Virus record (IMG/VR): IMGVR_UViG_3300034063_000366
Span: 1-34,356 of that record
DNA length: 34,356 nucleotides
Reading direction: 5' to 3' (one strand)
Origin: a virus
The notes below the pieces were generated by a model. That model saw only the letters and a program-made list of their open reading frames with translations. It was not told the origin of the DNA and did not search any database. Positions 20,114 through 27,954 of the stretch are shown here, piece by piece (within the stretch, counting starts at the first letter, position 1; the number at the start of each line of letters is the position of its first letter). The translations under genes were made by a program, and so were the position numbers.

Positions 20114-21419
20114 ACCCTACCAGAACGACGCCGTGACGTTCCTCTACGAGCGTGACCGCGCCATGATCCTGGCCCCGGTGGGCGCCGGCAAGACCGCCAT
20201 CACGCTGCGGGCCATGGCCGAGATGAAGCGCGACGGCCATGCCAAGCGGTGGCTGGTGGTGGCGCCCAAGCGCGTCTGCACCGACGTGTGGCCGGTCGAG
20301 GTCAAGAAGTGGGCGCCCGACCTGACCATGGCGGTCGCCATCGGCAACGCGGCGCAGCGCAAGGCGGCGTTCGCGGCCAAGGTGAACATCGTCGTGTTCA
20401 ACTACGACAACCTCGACAAGCTGCCGGAACTTGATTTCGACGGTATCGTCTTTGACGAGTTGACCCGGCTCAAGAACCCGTCCGGCCTGCGCTTCAAGGC
20501 GCTGGCCAAGGTGCTTGACCGCTTCAAGGTGCGCTGGGGCCTGACCGGCTCGTTCACGTCCAACGGGCTGGAGGACGTGTTCGGCCAGTGCAAGGTGATC
20601 GACGAGAAGCTGCTGGGCCGGGCCAAGGGTGCGTTCCTGCAGCAGTACTTCGTCTGCATGAACCGGGACTTTGGCGACTGGGCTCCGCGCCGCGGTGCGC
20701 TGGAGCAGATCATGACCCGCATCCGCCCGGCGACGTTCGTGCTGGAGCCTGGCGTCTACAAGGACAAGCTGCCGCCGTGCCATGTGGTCGAGATGCGCTG
20801 CGACCTGCCCGACCGCGAGCCATACGAGAAGATGAAAAAGGAGTTCGTGGTCGAGATGCAGGGCAAGGAGATCAGCGCACCGTCGGCCGCTGCGGTCACG
20901 ACCAAGCTGCAGCAGATGGCCAGCGGCTGGGTCTACCATACGATGGACTGGAACGGCCCGTACCGTCTGCCGGTCTGGTACTCGACGCACCGCTTCGACC
21001 TGCTGGACGAGGTGCTGGACGGCAACCAGCGGGCCAATACGCTGATCGTCTACAACTTCGTCGAGGAGTTGGCGGAACTGAAGCGCCGCTATCCCGGCAA
21101 GCTCTGGACGCTGGACGACGGCGCTGATGTCATCGAACGCTGGAACGCAGGCAAAATCCCGCTGCTGGCGGTCCACCCCAAGTCGGCGGGCCACGGCCTC
21201 AACCTGCAGCACGGCGGCCATCACCTGGTGTTCCTGTCGCTGCCGTGGTCGCTGGAACTCTACGAGCAGGTGGTTGGCCGGCTGCACCGCAGCGGACAAG
21301 AGCGCGACGTGTGGGTCTACGTCCTGCTGACGAACAAGACCATCGACGAGCGCATCTGGGCGGCCCTTGCCGACAAGCGCGCCATATCGGACATTGCACT
21401 GGAGGAGTTGAAGGGATGA
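20100..21419 (+). CDS. SNF2/DEAD-like helicase
   Basis: 439 aa from GTG 20100, 11 bases after AGGAG; an in-frame ATG at 20070 lies further inside the methyltransferase gene. SF2 motifs are Walker A ILAPVGAGKT (K31), motif II IVFDELTRLKN (DELT in place of DEAH), a motif III-like GLTGSFTSNG, and motif VI QVVGRLHRSGQ in the SNF2 style. It ends IALEELKG. Phages with VRR-NUC often carry this helicase next to it; it probably remodels protein-DNA complexes or unwinds DNA during replication. Confidence 0.9.
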   Translation: MLSLRPYQNDAVTFLYERDRAMILAPVGAGKTAITLRAMAEMKRDGHAKRWLVVAPKRVCTDVWPVEVKKWAPDLTMAVAIGNAAQRKAAFAAKVNIVVFNYDNLDKLPELDFDGIVFDELTRLKNPSGLRFKALAKVLDRFKVRWGLTGSFTSNGLEDVFGQCKVIDEKLLGRAKGAFLQQYFVCMNRDFGDWAPRRGALEQIMTRIRPATFVLEPGVYKDKLPPCHVVEMRCDLPDREPYEKMKKEFVVEMQGKEISAPSAAAVTTKLQQMASGWVYHTMDWNGPYRLPVWYSTHRFDLLDEVLDGNQRANTLIVYNFVEELAELKRRYPGKLWTLDDGADVIERWNAGKIPLLAVHPKSAGHGLNLQHGGHHLVFLSLPWSLELYEQVVGRLHRSGQERDVWVYVLLTNKTIDERIWAALADKRAISDIALEELKG

Positions 21420-21604
21420 CGTGGAACTGGCACGATCTGAACGTGGTTCTGACGATGCGCAACGAGGCCCAGGTCAAGGCCATGCTGGACGAGGAGGTCG
21501 AGGTCCACAAGCGTCCGACCTACGCGGTGCGCATTCACCAGCGATACTCGACGTTGCGGGCGCAGCGGGAGCGGAAGGAAATATTGGAGAAGATCAATGG
21601 ATAG
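21416..21604 (+). CDS. small protein after helicase (62 aa)
   Basis: ATG 21416 overlaps the helicase stop (ATGA). 62 aa: MTWNWHDLNVVLTMRNEAQV, then KAMLDEEVEVHKRPTY and a basic helix (RIHQRYSTLRAQRERKEILE). It is helical, soluble and of unknown family. It resembles the small genes that follow helicases in phage operons. Its stop overlaps the next start by 8 bases. Confidence 0.68.
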   Translation: MTWNWHDLNVVLTMRNEAQVKAMLDEEVEVHKRPTYAVRIHQRYSTLRAQRERKEILEKING

Positions 21605-22037
21605 ACCGATATGGGTGCGGCTGCTGGCGGTGCTGGAGCGCAACCCGGAGAGTACGACAGTGACGTTGAACCGCGCGTCGGCAGAGGAGATGCTGCACGA
21701 AATCAAGCGTCTTCAAGATGGCGGCTGCGCACGCAATCAGGGCCTGACGCAATACTGCGCGGAGGCTGCGGAAAAGGATGTCGAGATCACCCGCCTCAAG
21801 GCGGAGGTTCAGTGGCACAAGGACAACAGCGCCCGACGTGGAACGGCACAGGCAACCCTGATCCGAGAGATCACCCGCCTCAAGGCGGAGGTGGAGCGGC
21901 TGGGCAGAGACTACAACACGGCCCGCGATGCACACGACAGTATGCTGCTTGAGAACGACCGCCTGCGGAAGGCGCTGGAGTCTTGGGACTACGCTGTCCG
22001 TGTGAACCTGACCCCCTCTCAGGAGCAACCGAAGTGA
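21597..22037 (+). CDS. coiled-coil protein with internal duplication
   Basis: 146 aa. After an N-terminal globular part (MDRPIWVRLLAVLERNPEST) it is a long helical coiled coil. The segment EITRLKAEV occurs twice 28 residues (four heptads) apart, and the DNA is identical over 26 bases (21783-21808, 21867-21892), showing recent duplication. No enzyme motif. It may oligomerise or act as a scaffold for the operon's other proteins. The 4-base overlap of its TGA with the next GTG start couples them. Confidence 0.72.
   Translation: MDRPIWVRLLAVLERNPESTTVTLNRASAEEMLHEIKRLQDGGCARNQGLTQYCAEAAEKDVEITRLKAEVQWHKDNSARRGTAQATLIREITRLKAEVERLGRDYNTARDAHDSMLLENDRLRKALESWDYAVRVNLTPSQEQPK
21783..21892 (+). repeat. 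26-bp duplication inside coiled-coil gene
   Basis: Identical 26-base copies at 21783-21808 and 21867-21892. The offset of 84 bases is exactly 28 codons, so the heptad register is preserved. Confidence 0.85.
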
Positions 22038-22267
22038 TCACAGCAGAACAGATACCGGATGAAGTGGTGGAGGCTGTGCGATCCCTTCTGTCTATGTATT
22101 ACAGGGACGGAGAAGGGAACTGGATTTCCAAAGAACACGCCAGCGCCGCCCTCGCGTTAGGGCTGCCTGCATGGCCGGGGGCTGAAACAAAAGTTGAGGA
22201 TTGGTACTCGCCACCCGACACAGTTCTCATCCTGCCCCTTCAGGAGACACAGAATGATCAAGGCTGA
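22034..22267 (+). CDS. small paralogous protein A (77 aa)
   Basis: GTG 22034 overlaps the preceding stop (GTGA). 77 aa beginning MITAEQIPDEVVEAVRSLLS, with HASAALALGLPAWPGAE and ILPLQE at the end. It shares IPDEVVEA, GL.AWPGAE and LI..LQE with the next protein and 26 identical DNA bases at the start (22049-22074, 22269-22294), so it is a tandem duplicate. The alternating helix/loop pattern suggests a small helical domain. Function unknown. Confidence 0.68.
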   Translation: MITAEQIPDEVVEAVRSLLSMYYRDGEGNWISKEHASAALALGLPAWPGAETKVEDWYSPPDTVLILPLQETQNDQG

Positions 22268-22466
22268 GCAGATACCGGATGAAGTGGTGGAGGCGCTGAA
22301 AGACGCAGCAAACCAATGGGCGATGTGGTTGACGGATGAAGAAGTCCGCGCCGCCGTTGCAGCAGGGCTGGCGGCATGGCCGGGGGCAGAGCAAACGGAA
22401 CTGTGCGGAGGCCGCAGCGGCCCCGCCCTCATACTCTCGCTACAGGAGAACACCGATGGAAAGTGA
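22254..22466 (+). CDS. small paralogous protein B (70 aa)
   Basis: ATG 22254, preceded by AGGAGACACAGA and overlapping the end of protein A. 70 aa: MIKAEQIPDEVVEALKDAAN, then QWAMWLTDEEVRAAVAAGLA, with AWPGAE and LILSLQE near the C-terminus. It keeps the features of protein A with a shorter, different middle. The pair is the end of the rightward replication operon. No family is recognised. Confidence 0.68.
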   Translation: MIKAEQIPDEVVEALKDAANQWAMWLTDEEVRAAVAAGLAAWPGAEQTELCGGRSGPALILSLQENTDGK

Positions 22467-22475
22467 TTCTAATTG

Positions 22476-22685
22476 ATGGCAACCAAGGCACAAATTGATG
22501 CGGCCATCGCGCATGTCAAGGCGGTCAGCCCGAACACCTATGAGGAGTGGGTCGGCGTCATCATCGACTTTGCTTGCATCGCTTGCGGTGATGATCCCAC
22601 TCGCCGCCCCGGCGAATGCAATCCCGCCACTCCTGCTCCTTCTCAGGCGGCATTCTCTTCATTAGGAAGGGCAACGCTGCCTTGA
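22476..22685 (+). CDS. possible small gene or remnant, antisense overlap at end
   Basis: 69 aa from ATG 22476 (MATKAQIDAAIAHVKAVSPN). The first 29 codons have strong third-position GC bias and read as protein. From about codon 30 it overlaps the minus-strand gene 22561-22797 tail-to-tail for 125 bases and reads as shadow. It may be a real short gene whose end was lost or frame-shifted. There is no convincing ribosome binding site. Confidence 0.35.
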   Translation: MATKAQIDAAIAHVKAVSPNTYEEWVGVIIDFACIACGDDPTRRPGECNPATPAPSQAAFSSLGRATLP

Positions 22686-22797
22686 ACATGGCAGCTCCCA
22701 GGCCTAACCAGAAACCAGGCCGCTGGGCGACGAGAAAGCCGCCAGCGCCGATGCCGATCAATAGCGCAGCGATGGCGGCAATCTCGATCCAGTTCAC
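22561..22797 (-). CDS. small membrane protein of lysis region (78 aa)
   Basis: 78 aa starting MNWIEIAAIAALLIGIGAGG, a long N-terminal transmembrane helix, then a second hydrophobic stretch (GFWLGLGAAMFKAALPFL) and a basic C-terminus with DCIRRGGEWDHHRKRC. The C....GGEW......C pattern occurs in small phage proteins near holins. It is likely an inner-membrane lysis accessory or spanin-like protein. It overlaps the holin-like gene stop by four bases. Confidence 0.7.
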   Translation of the reverse strand: MNWIEIAAIAALLIGIGAGGFLVAQRPGFWLGLGAAMFKAALPFLMKRMPPEKEQEWRDCIRRGGEWDHHRKRCKQSR

Positions 22798-22958
22798 TTC
22801 TTCTTGGACCAGACAGACCAGCCTGCGATAAACAGCGTGCCAATGGCACCGATAATGCTGGTCATGGTCGCGTTGTCAATCCAGCCCTTGGCGACGATAT
22901 AGCCGCCGCCGGCCGCGAGGATCGTACGCACGATGCCCCATACCTGTTCTGCAGTCAT
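22794..22958 (-). CDS. holin (Pam3-gp28-like)
   Basis: 54 aa from ATG 22958 behind CAGGAGCAAAGAA; the frame from 22997 runs into the endolysin. MTAEQVWGIVRTILAAGGGY, then VAKGWIDNATMTSIIGAIGT and LFIAGWSVWSKKK: two transmembrane helices with a short loop and a lysine tail. This resembles the Pam3-gp28 family of putative holins. It would form membrane lesions that release the endolysin. It lies directly after the endolysin gene, which is coupled by overlap. Confidence 0.78.
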   Translation of the reverse strand: MTAEQVWGIVRTILAAGGGYIVAKGWIDNATMTSIIGAIGTLFIAGWSVWSKKK

Positions 22959-23380
22959 TTCTTTGCTCCTGTCTTGGTGCCGGGGTAGGATACCCACGGC
23001 AGTTGATAATGAGGCCCGTCACGAAATTTGACCCAATCAGCACCTGCTTCGAGCGGCACCTTCTCGGCCTTCGCCGCCGCCTTCATGCGCTTGGCGAGGC
23101 GGTCGTAGAGCGGGAAATCCCAGCGCACCTGGCCCTTGATGGTGCAGGCCAGATCGACGGCGTGCGAGTATCCGTTCGCCGCCTTGAGGTGGCGCGAGCG
23201 CAGCGTCTTGCTGGCGCCTTTGGCCTTGAGGATCTTCTGCTCCTCCAGCGTACGGACGCCGCAGGTGACGATGAAGCCCGTTGCCGGATCGGCCCAGTCG
23301 GCAGCGCAGCGCATGACGACACGGACGAGGTCGGGGTGGACGCCCTTGAGGCGGGCGTATGAGGCGGGGGTCAGTTTCAT
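22955..23380 (-). CDS. endolysin, M15 D-Ala-D-Ala/L-Ala-D-Glu peptidase type
   Basis: 141 aa. The M15/VanY-like zinc site is seen as SRHLKAANGYSHAVDLA (H64, D76) and, near the C-terminus, KFRDGPHYQLP (H124). GVRTLEEQKILKAKGASKT is the usual N-terminal substrate-binding segment of T5-like endolysins (TCGVRT..EQ). It cleaves peptide cross-links of peptidoglycan. It has no signal peptide, consistent with release through the holin encoded just downstream. Length is usual for single-domain phage M15 endolysins. Confidence 0.88.
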   Translation of the reverse strand: MKLTPASYARLKGVHPDLVRVVMRCAADWADPATGFIVTCGVRTLEEQKILKAKGASKTLRSRHLKAANGYSHAVDLACTIKGQVRWDFPLYDRLAKRMKAAAKAEKVPLEAGADWVKFRDGPHYQLPWVSYPGTKTGAKK

Positions 23381-23634
23381 TGGCGCGGCGTCATCTGGTT
23401 GAGACGTTCAAAGATCGTGTTCAGCGTCCGGTCGATGTGGGAAAACCCCTCGCGCAGGTCCGTCTTCATGTCGCGCATGGCGATGTTGAAGTCGTCTTTC
23501 TGGACGTAGTTGACCGGGATCTTGCGCACGTCGTCGTCAAGCCGGTCGATGGCATTGTAGATGCGGGTCAAGACATATCCTCCAAGAACACCAGCCAAGC
23601 CGAAAGCGATGTTGAAAAGCACCTGATAATCCAC
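23377..23634 (-). CDS. membrane-anchored lysis-region protein (85 aa)
   Basis: 85 aa from GTG 23634, with AAGGTGAC just upstream; the frame extending to 23769 lies inside the ejection protein gene. It starts MDYQVLFNIAFGLAGVLGGY with one transmembrane helix, then a charged coiled-coil tail (NAIDRLDDDVRKIPVNYVQK, REGFSHIDRTLNTIFERLNQ). The arrangement is like XhlA or other holin-partner proteins in phage lysis cassettes. It overlaps the endolysin gene by four bases, so both are translated together. The specific role is inferred. Confidence 0.72.
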   Translation of the reverse strand: MDYQVLFNIAFGLAGVLGGYVLTRIYNAIDRLDDDVRKIPVNYVQKDDFNIAMRDMKTDLREGFSHIDRTLNTIFERLNQMTPRQ

Positions 23635-23638
23635 GTCG

Positions 23639-25147
23639 TCACCTTGCCATGGCGTTGCGGTTAGTTTCGGCGGAAACAGCGCCCGGCCGTAACCGCTGAA
23701 CGTTAGCGGCGGCGCCCAAACCGCGCTCGCCCATCGTAATCGGTACGCTAGGCGGGAGAACTTCGCCACGCAGGATGCTGTCGTAAAGTCGGTTCACCTG
23801 TTGTTCGGCCATGCGGTTTGCCATTTTACGGCTAGCCATAGCGCCGCCACCAACAACCGCTGCGGGGATAGTGACGCCGCTTCCGGCCAAAAGACCGTAA
23901 ATGCCGCTCAAGATAGCGCGGTCCATACCTGGGGCCATGCGACCGTAAAGCTGGAATAGCCGTTGCGATTTCGGGCCTCCAGCAGCGATGTCTTCAATCA
24001 ACGCGCGCTCGGTTGGACTAAACTTTTTCAGCGCAGCTTCGTTCTTAGCCAAAGACTGAAATTTAGTCCTCGCTACGGTCGCAATATCCTTGTCGGCACT
24101 TTCAACGCGAATGTCATTCAATATGGTTTCGACAGTTTCGCTTTTCAGTTTGCGTCGCCACGTTTCCTTGGCAGACGCAAGCGTCTGTTTTGCTTTCGGA
24201 AGATTACCCGCTTCCAAAAGTTTGTCGGACGCTGAACCCATAAAATCATCAACAGAACGCTTCATGTTGCCAAGAATGGTGGCTTGTGTTGCGTCCTTGC
24301 TTTCCGCTGCTGCTGCGCCGAGACGCGACGACAAACCTTGCAGCCGCTCATAGGTCAGTGGTTGCTGTATGGTCTTCTCAATATCGCGCATACTGCGAAT
24401 GACTTTGGTATGCTGGACCGGCGAAAACAACGGGTCTTTCTCAATGCCGGTAACAACATTGTCGATCAAAACGTCGCCTGCTGCTGGTTTGAACTTGAGC
24501 GCTTTAACTTCCGGCGCGTTAAACAATTGTTGCGCTTCCGTCTTTACAACCTCACTTGGCCTCGCCTCTAGTGCGGGCTTTACTGCGCGTTGCGCAGTCG
24601 TCTTTGTAGCCGCTTTTGCGTATGCCGGCGCGGTCATAATCGGGTTCGGCTCCGCAAACATGAGCATAGCGTTCAGTTCTTGCGCCAGCTTGCGGCGGCC
24701 CGTAACAGGCTCAAACTTACCGCCTTGCGTGGCGATGTCGTAACCTAGCGCGCCAGTCAGCGCAGACGCACCTTCAACGCCGAGCCCAACCGCGCCCGTT
24801 GCCAGCGTACCAAGACCACCAAGCGCCGCTTTGCCAAGCCCGGTAACACCTTCGACCGCGCGCGCCGCGGTGCCTGGGGCTTCGCGCGGCGCGTACAGTG
24901 CACCAACGCCTTCAGACAACATCTGGCGCGACGGCGCGGTAATTTCCGCCGTCACATCACCAAACGAATATTCGCGCGGTTTGCTGACGCCTGCGCGCGT
25001 TTCCGGTGTTGGAGGGCCAAGCTCCTGCGGCTCAACGGGGGCAGCGCGCAGCCGCGCAATCTCTTGAGCAAAACGCCGCGCGGCTTTTGTGTCCCCAGCG
25101 GCGTCTGCGTTTTTAAGCGCGGTTTTCAGTTGATCAAGCGTTGCCAT
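23639..25147 (-). CDS. internal virion / DNA ejection protein (large)
   Basis: 502 aa. The N-terminus MATLDQLKTALKNADAAGDT, followed by KAARRFAQEIARLRAA, is a common N-terminal motif of large phage virion proteins that are injected. The middle has hydrophobic Gly/Ala stretches (GKAALGGLGTLATGAVGLGV) and a central helical part. A second hydrophobic patch (AILSGIYGLLAGSGVTIPAA) lies near the C-terminus. In P22-like phages this place after gp7/gp20 homologues is taken by the gp16-type ejection protein that enters the cell with DNA. Assigned by position and composition. Nucleotide bias is lower in GC than the neighbours. Confidence 0.68.
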   Translation of the reverse strand: MATLDQLKTALKNADAAGDTKAARRFAQEIARLRAAPVEPQELGPPTPETRAGVSKPREYSFGDVTAEITAPSRQMLSEGVGALYAPREAPGTAARAVEGVTGLGKAALGGLGTLATGAVGLGVEGASALTGALGYDIATQGGKFEPVTGRRKLAQELNAMLMFAEPNPIMTAPAYAKAATKTTAQRAVKPALEARPSEVVKTEAQQLFNAPEVKALKFKPAAGDVLIDNVVTGIEKDPLFSPVQHTKVIRSMRDIEKTIQQPLTYERLQGLSSRLGAAAAESKDATQATILGNMKRSVDDFMGSASDKLLEAGNLPKAKQTLASAKETWRRKLKSETVETILNDIRVESADKDIATVARTKFQSLAKNEAALKKFSPTERALIEDIAAGGPKSQRLFQLYGRMAPGMDRAILSGIYGLLAGSGVTIPAAVVGGGAMASRKMANRMAEQQVNRLYDSILRGEVLPPSVPITMGERGLGAAANVQRLRPGAVSAETNRNAMAR

Positions 25148-25158
25148 TGGCGGAGCAC

Positions 25159-26292
25159 CTACTTCGGCAGATACTTATTCAAAAGTTCATCTAATTCCGG
25201 GTCTTCGCCCGCTACCGTTGGTGTTTCGGTGCCGCCGCCTAACGGCGTCAAAAGTTGTTCAAACGCTGCGTCCATTTCTGGCGTCCATGCGCGCCCGGCT
25301 TTAATTTTGGCGTTTTGGATAAGCCCAATAAGGGCTGCGCGTTTATCTTCACGCGTGCCTTCGCGGTCCGACCATTTGGGGATGTAACTCTCCATCTGGC
25401 CTTCCAACTGTTCCTTATTGTATGCCGCGCCCGTAGCCAAGGTCAGCAAAGCATCAATCAGTTCGCGCTGGGCCGCCGACACGCGCTGCCGTTCTTCACC
25501 ACGAAGAATGTTGGGGTCTGCAACACGGCCAACTGCCGTTTCGATCAGCCCCGGCGCGGTGGCTTCAGGATCGGTTGTAACTGCGGTGGCGATACGTTTT
25601 GCGGCGTCAAGCGCGCGCCCTGCGTTGTAGCCCGCCAAGCGCTCGCTCTCCGTTGTCGCCCCGCCGCCGCCTGCCGGGGCCGTAGGCTTCCCGGCCTTCG
25701 GCAACATGCCGATCTCATTGCCCGCAGCGTCGTACATGCGGACGTTGCCTTCCGCATCTGTTTCACGGAACGCCACTTTAGGCTGACCAGCGCCGGCTGC
25801 TTCGGCCGCCATCTTGGCCGCATCCTGCGCCAACCGCTGCCGCGACACGTCCAACTGCCCGCGCTGAATGTCGGCGGTCATTCGCTGCGCGGCGGTTGGC
25901 TCCAACTGCGCCAGCAACGTGCGGCCAGCTTCGTCCTGCACCAAACCCGCGCGGATAAGGTCTTTGCGGCGGCCAACGTCAGGCAGCGCGCGGATTTGGT
26001 CCAGTTGCGCCTTGGCCGCGTCGCGGAACTGTGCGGGGACCAGCCCTAGCGCAGCGTCAAGACCGGCATCGCTGGGGTCGCTGAACGCCGCAGCGATGGC
26101 GGGCGATAGCGCCTCGAGCGCCGCCGCCTCCTGTTCCTTCTGTGCCGCCTGAGCCTGCGCCGCGCGCTGCTGCTCGATGTTGTAGATGTTCTCCAGACCC
26201 GCCGTGCGGGTCTGTATCATGGCGTTCACGTCCGGCAGGCGCGGCTGCGCCATCTGGTTGCCGGAGAGGATGATGTTCGGGTTGGTCTGCAT
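25159..26292 (-). CDS. internal virion / DNA ejection protein (gp20-like position)
   Basis: 377 aa, mostly helical and rich in Ala, Gln, Glu and Leu. It starts MQTNPNIILSGNQMAQPRLP and includes long Ala/Gln/Glu runs (QQRAAQAQAAQKEQEAAALE). A short beta element (GNVRMYDAAGNEIGMLP) and a Gly-rich linker follow, and the C-terminus is acidic (DPELDELLNKYLPK). It lies between the gp7-like and large ejection genes, where P22 has gp20. The family is not otherwise recognised. It probably leaves the head with the DNA at infection. Confidence 0.65.
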   Translation of the reverse strand: MQTNPNIILSGNQMAQPRLPDVNAMIQTRTAGLENIYNIEQQRAAQAQAAQKEQEAAALEALSPAIAAAFSDPSDAGLDAALGLVPAQFRDAAKAQLDQIRALPDVGRRKDLIRAGLVQDEAGRTLLAQLEPTAAQRMTADIQRGQLDVSRQRLAQDAAKMAAEAAGAGQPKVAFRETDAEGNVRMYDAAGNEIGMLPKAGKPTAPAGGGGATTESERLAGYNAGRALDAAKRIATAVTTDPEATAPGLIETAVGRVADPNILRGEERQRVSAAQRELIDALLTLATGAAYNKEQLEGQMESYIPKWSDREGTREDKRAALIGLIQNAKIKAGRAWTPEMDAAFEQLLTPLGGGTETPTVAGEDPELDELLNKYLPK

Positions 26293-26295
26293 GGG

Positions 26296-27090
26296 TTACC
26301 TCGGCCCGCCAAACGTTGACGACATGATGCGCGGGTTGTACGACGACGCGCCAACGGCGCCGGGCGTGACCGTCGTTGTGGGCGTGATGGAGCGGAGATA
26401 GTTCTGGTACGGCAACCCGGCCTGATACTGGCCGTAAGCTTCAGCACCCTGCGTAGCAAGCCCCGAAATATTGCTCAGCGTATTGGTGAACGCATTGGCG
26501 CGTCCCATGATGCCCGCCGACTGGATGTTGCCCAGCGACGTCGTCAGGTTGCCGACGTTCTGCGCTGTCGTGCCGATGTTGACCCCTTGGTTGGATGCCG
26601 CATTCTGACCCAGACCGATGCGGTACTCCAGCGGCTGCAGCTTCTGCCGACGCTCTTCCAGATACCGCTGGAAGGCGTTCTGGTATTCCTGGCTGGCAAC
26701 GTCCTGCCCGAACCGCGTGATATCCTTGAGCGTACCGCCGGACTGCAGGATGCCCCGCGCCGCAGCCGACCGCTCCAGAGCCTTCATGCCTTCCGACATG
26801 CGGAACTGGTAGCCGGGGTCGGCCTCGAACTGCGGCATTCCGAACGGCGTGTACTGCGAGGCCGTTGCGTAGTCGGCCAGCGCGTTGACGCCCGTCTGCC
26901 GGAACGGTTCCTGCAGCCCGATCTGCCGCTCCAGCGCACGCTCCTGCTGCGCGATGGTGGCCTTGGTGGCCTTCGTCTGCGCGGCGGCTGCGGATTTGGC
27001 TGCCTTAGCCTGCGACCGCCCGCCGAGAATGGATGATATGCCGCCTACAGCCGCAGACGCTGCAATTGTACCTGTTACGGGATCTGGCAC
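26296..27090 (-). CDS. DNA ejection protein (P22 gp7-like)
   Basis: 264 aa from GTG 27090, which overlaps the preceding gene by 16 bases. It begins with a Gly/Ala/Ile hydrophobic N-terminus (TIAASAAVGGISSILGGRSQ), followed by an Ala/Gln coiled coil. The diagnostic block is EPFRQTGVNALADY, DPGYQFRMSEGMKALERSAA and RGILQSGGTLKDI, seen in injected virion proteins of many podoviruses. It is in the gene order gp10, spike, gp7-like, gp20-like, gp16-like. It probably helps open a channel across the envelope. Confidence 0.75.
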   Translation of the reverse strand: MPDPVTGTIAASAAVGGISSILGGRSQAKAAKSAAAAQTKATKATIAQQERALERQIGLQEPFRQTGVNALADYATASQYTPFGMPQFEADPGYQFRMSEGMKALERSAAARGILQSGGTLKDITRFGQDVASQEYQNAFQRYLEERRQKLQPLEYRIGLGQNAASNQGVNIGTTAQNVGNLTTSLGNIQSAGIMGRANAFTNTLSNISGLATQGAEAYGQYQAGLPYQNYLRSITPTTTVTPGAVGASSYNPRIMSSTFGGPR

Positions 27091-27527
27091 GGCGGAAACT
27101 CCTTCAGATATTCGTGCAACGTCTCGCCATAGAGGTGCATGACGGTCTTGGCGTCCTTCATAGCATCCGCGTGCCCTTTCGTCAAAAGCACAACCAGCAG
27201 GACGAGGTCATAGTAGCCCGCCCGCCAAACAAACGACCGGGCGTCGGCCTGCCCCTGCCGCTCGGCGTCGTCGGACGCCTGCCACTTGAGCACCAACTGC
27301 GCCAGTGCCGTCTGCAAGGCCGCGGCGTTGGCAAGAAAGAACGGGTTGGCGGGCATGGTGACAAGCGATGCCCAGATGACGCCGTTCAGGTCGTCACGGC
27401 TGACAGGGTCGCCATCCGCAACGTCGTCTAGCATCTGGATCATGCGCCACACGTCCAGCAGCCACTCGACCGCCGCAGACGGCAGGTCGAGGGTCACAGA
27501 GAAGTGATGGCGCAGATCGTCGATCAC
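27075..27527 (-). CDS. unknown virion-region protein with DDxxD motif
   Basis: 150 aa from GTG 27527, which overlaps the preceding stop (GTGA). Helical throughout. It contains WLLDVWRMIQMLDDVADGDP, whose DDVADGD resembles the first Asp-rich motif of class I terpenoid synthases, but the protein is only half that family's length and lacks a visible second motif. The C-terminal half (YYDLVLLVVLLTKGHADAMK, then YGETLHEYL) is helical. Sequences of this type occur among phage head/tail genes with unknown role. A structural or assembly role is more likely than an enzyme. Confidence 0.6.
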   Translation of the reverse strand: MIDDLRHHFSVTLDLPSAAVEWLLDVWRMIQMLDDVADGDPVSRDDLNGVIWASLVTMPANPFFLANAAALQTALAQLVLKWQASDDAERQGQADARSFVWRAGYYDLVLLVVLLTKGHADAMKDAKTVMHLYGETLHEYLKEFPPCQIP

Positions 27528-27946
27528 GCCATACCGTCCAGCAGCGTCTTGAGCGCGTCTACCGTAAGCGCGGCGGCGATCTGGGTCTGCAAGGCAGCGT
27601 CGGCATCGCGGATAGCCTGACGCTTGGCCTCGGCTGCAGCAGCCTTGGCCGGGATCGTCGCCTCGATGTCGAGCGGCGCGAAGGCGCCCGCGCGCTTGGC
27701 GCGGCGGCGGTCATGCGCGATGGCCTTGGCTTTGCTCATGTCGTGTTCAACGCGGCTGTTTCGCAGCACCCAGGCGTCGCGGAACGTCCGGTCAGACGGG
27801 ATGTCGGCGGCAGGGACAACTGCGTATACTCTGCCCGCCGGAACATCCTTGACCGCGATCTGCGCCAGCGAGAGCCCGCTGGCCGCAGCAGGAATGACGA
27901 CCGCAACGCCGCCTGTGTCAGTGGTATATACGATCACGTCCTGCAT
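27524..27946 (-). CDS. phage tail-region protein (fibre-assembly-like)
   Basis: 140 aa from ATG 27946. The N-terminus MQDVIVYTTDTGGVAVVIPA and the block PSDRTFRDAWVLRN, followed by EHDMSKAKAIAHDRRRAKRA, recur in small proteins beside fibre genes in many phages. The C-terminal part is an Ala-rich helix. It may help fibre assembly or form a small tail part. The biochemical role is not known to me. Confidence 0.68.
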   Translation of the reverse strand: MQDVIVYTTDTGGVAVVIPAAASGLSLAQIAVKDVPAGRVYAVVPAADIPSDRTFRDAWVLRNSRVEHDMSKAKAIAHDRRRAKRAGAFAPLDIEATIPAKAAAAEAKRQAIRDADAALQTQIAAALTVDALKTLLDGMA

Positions 27947-27954
27947 GGTGGTTC

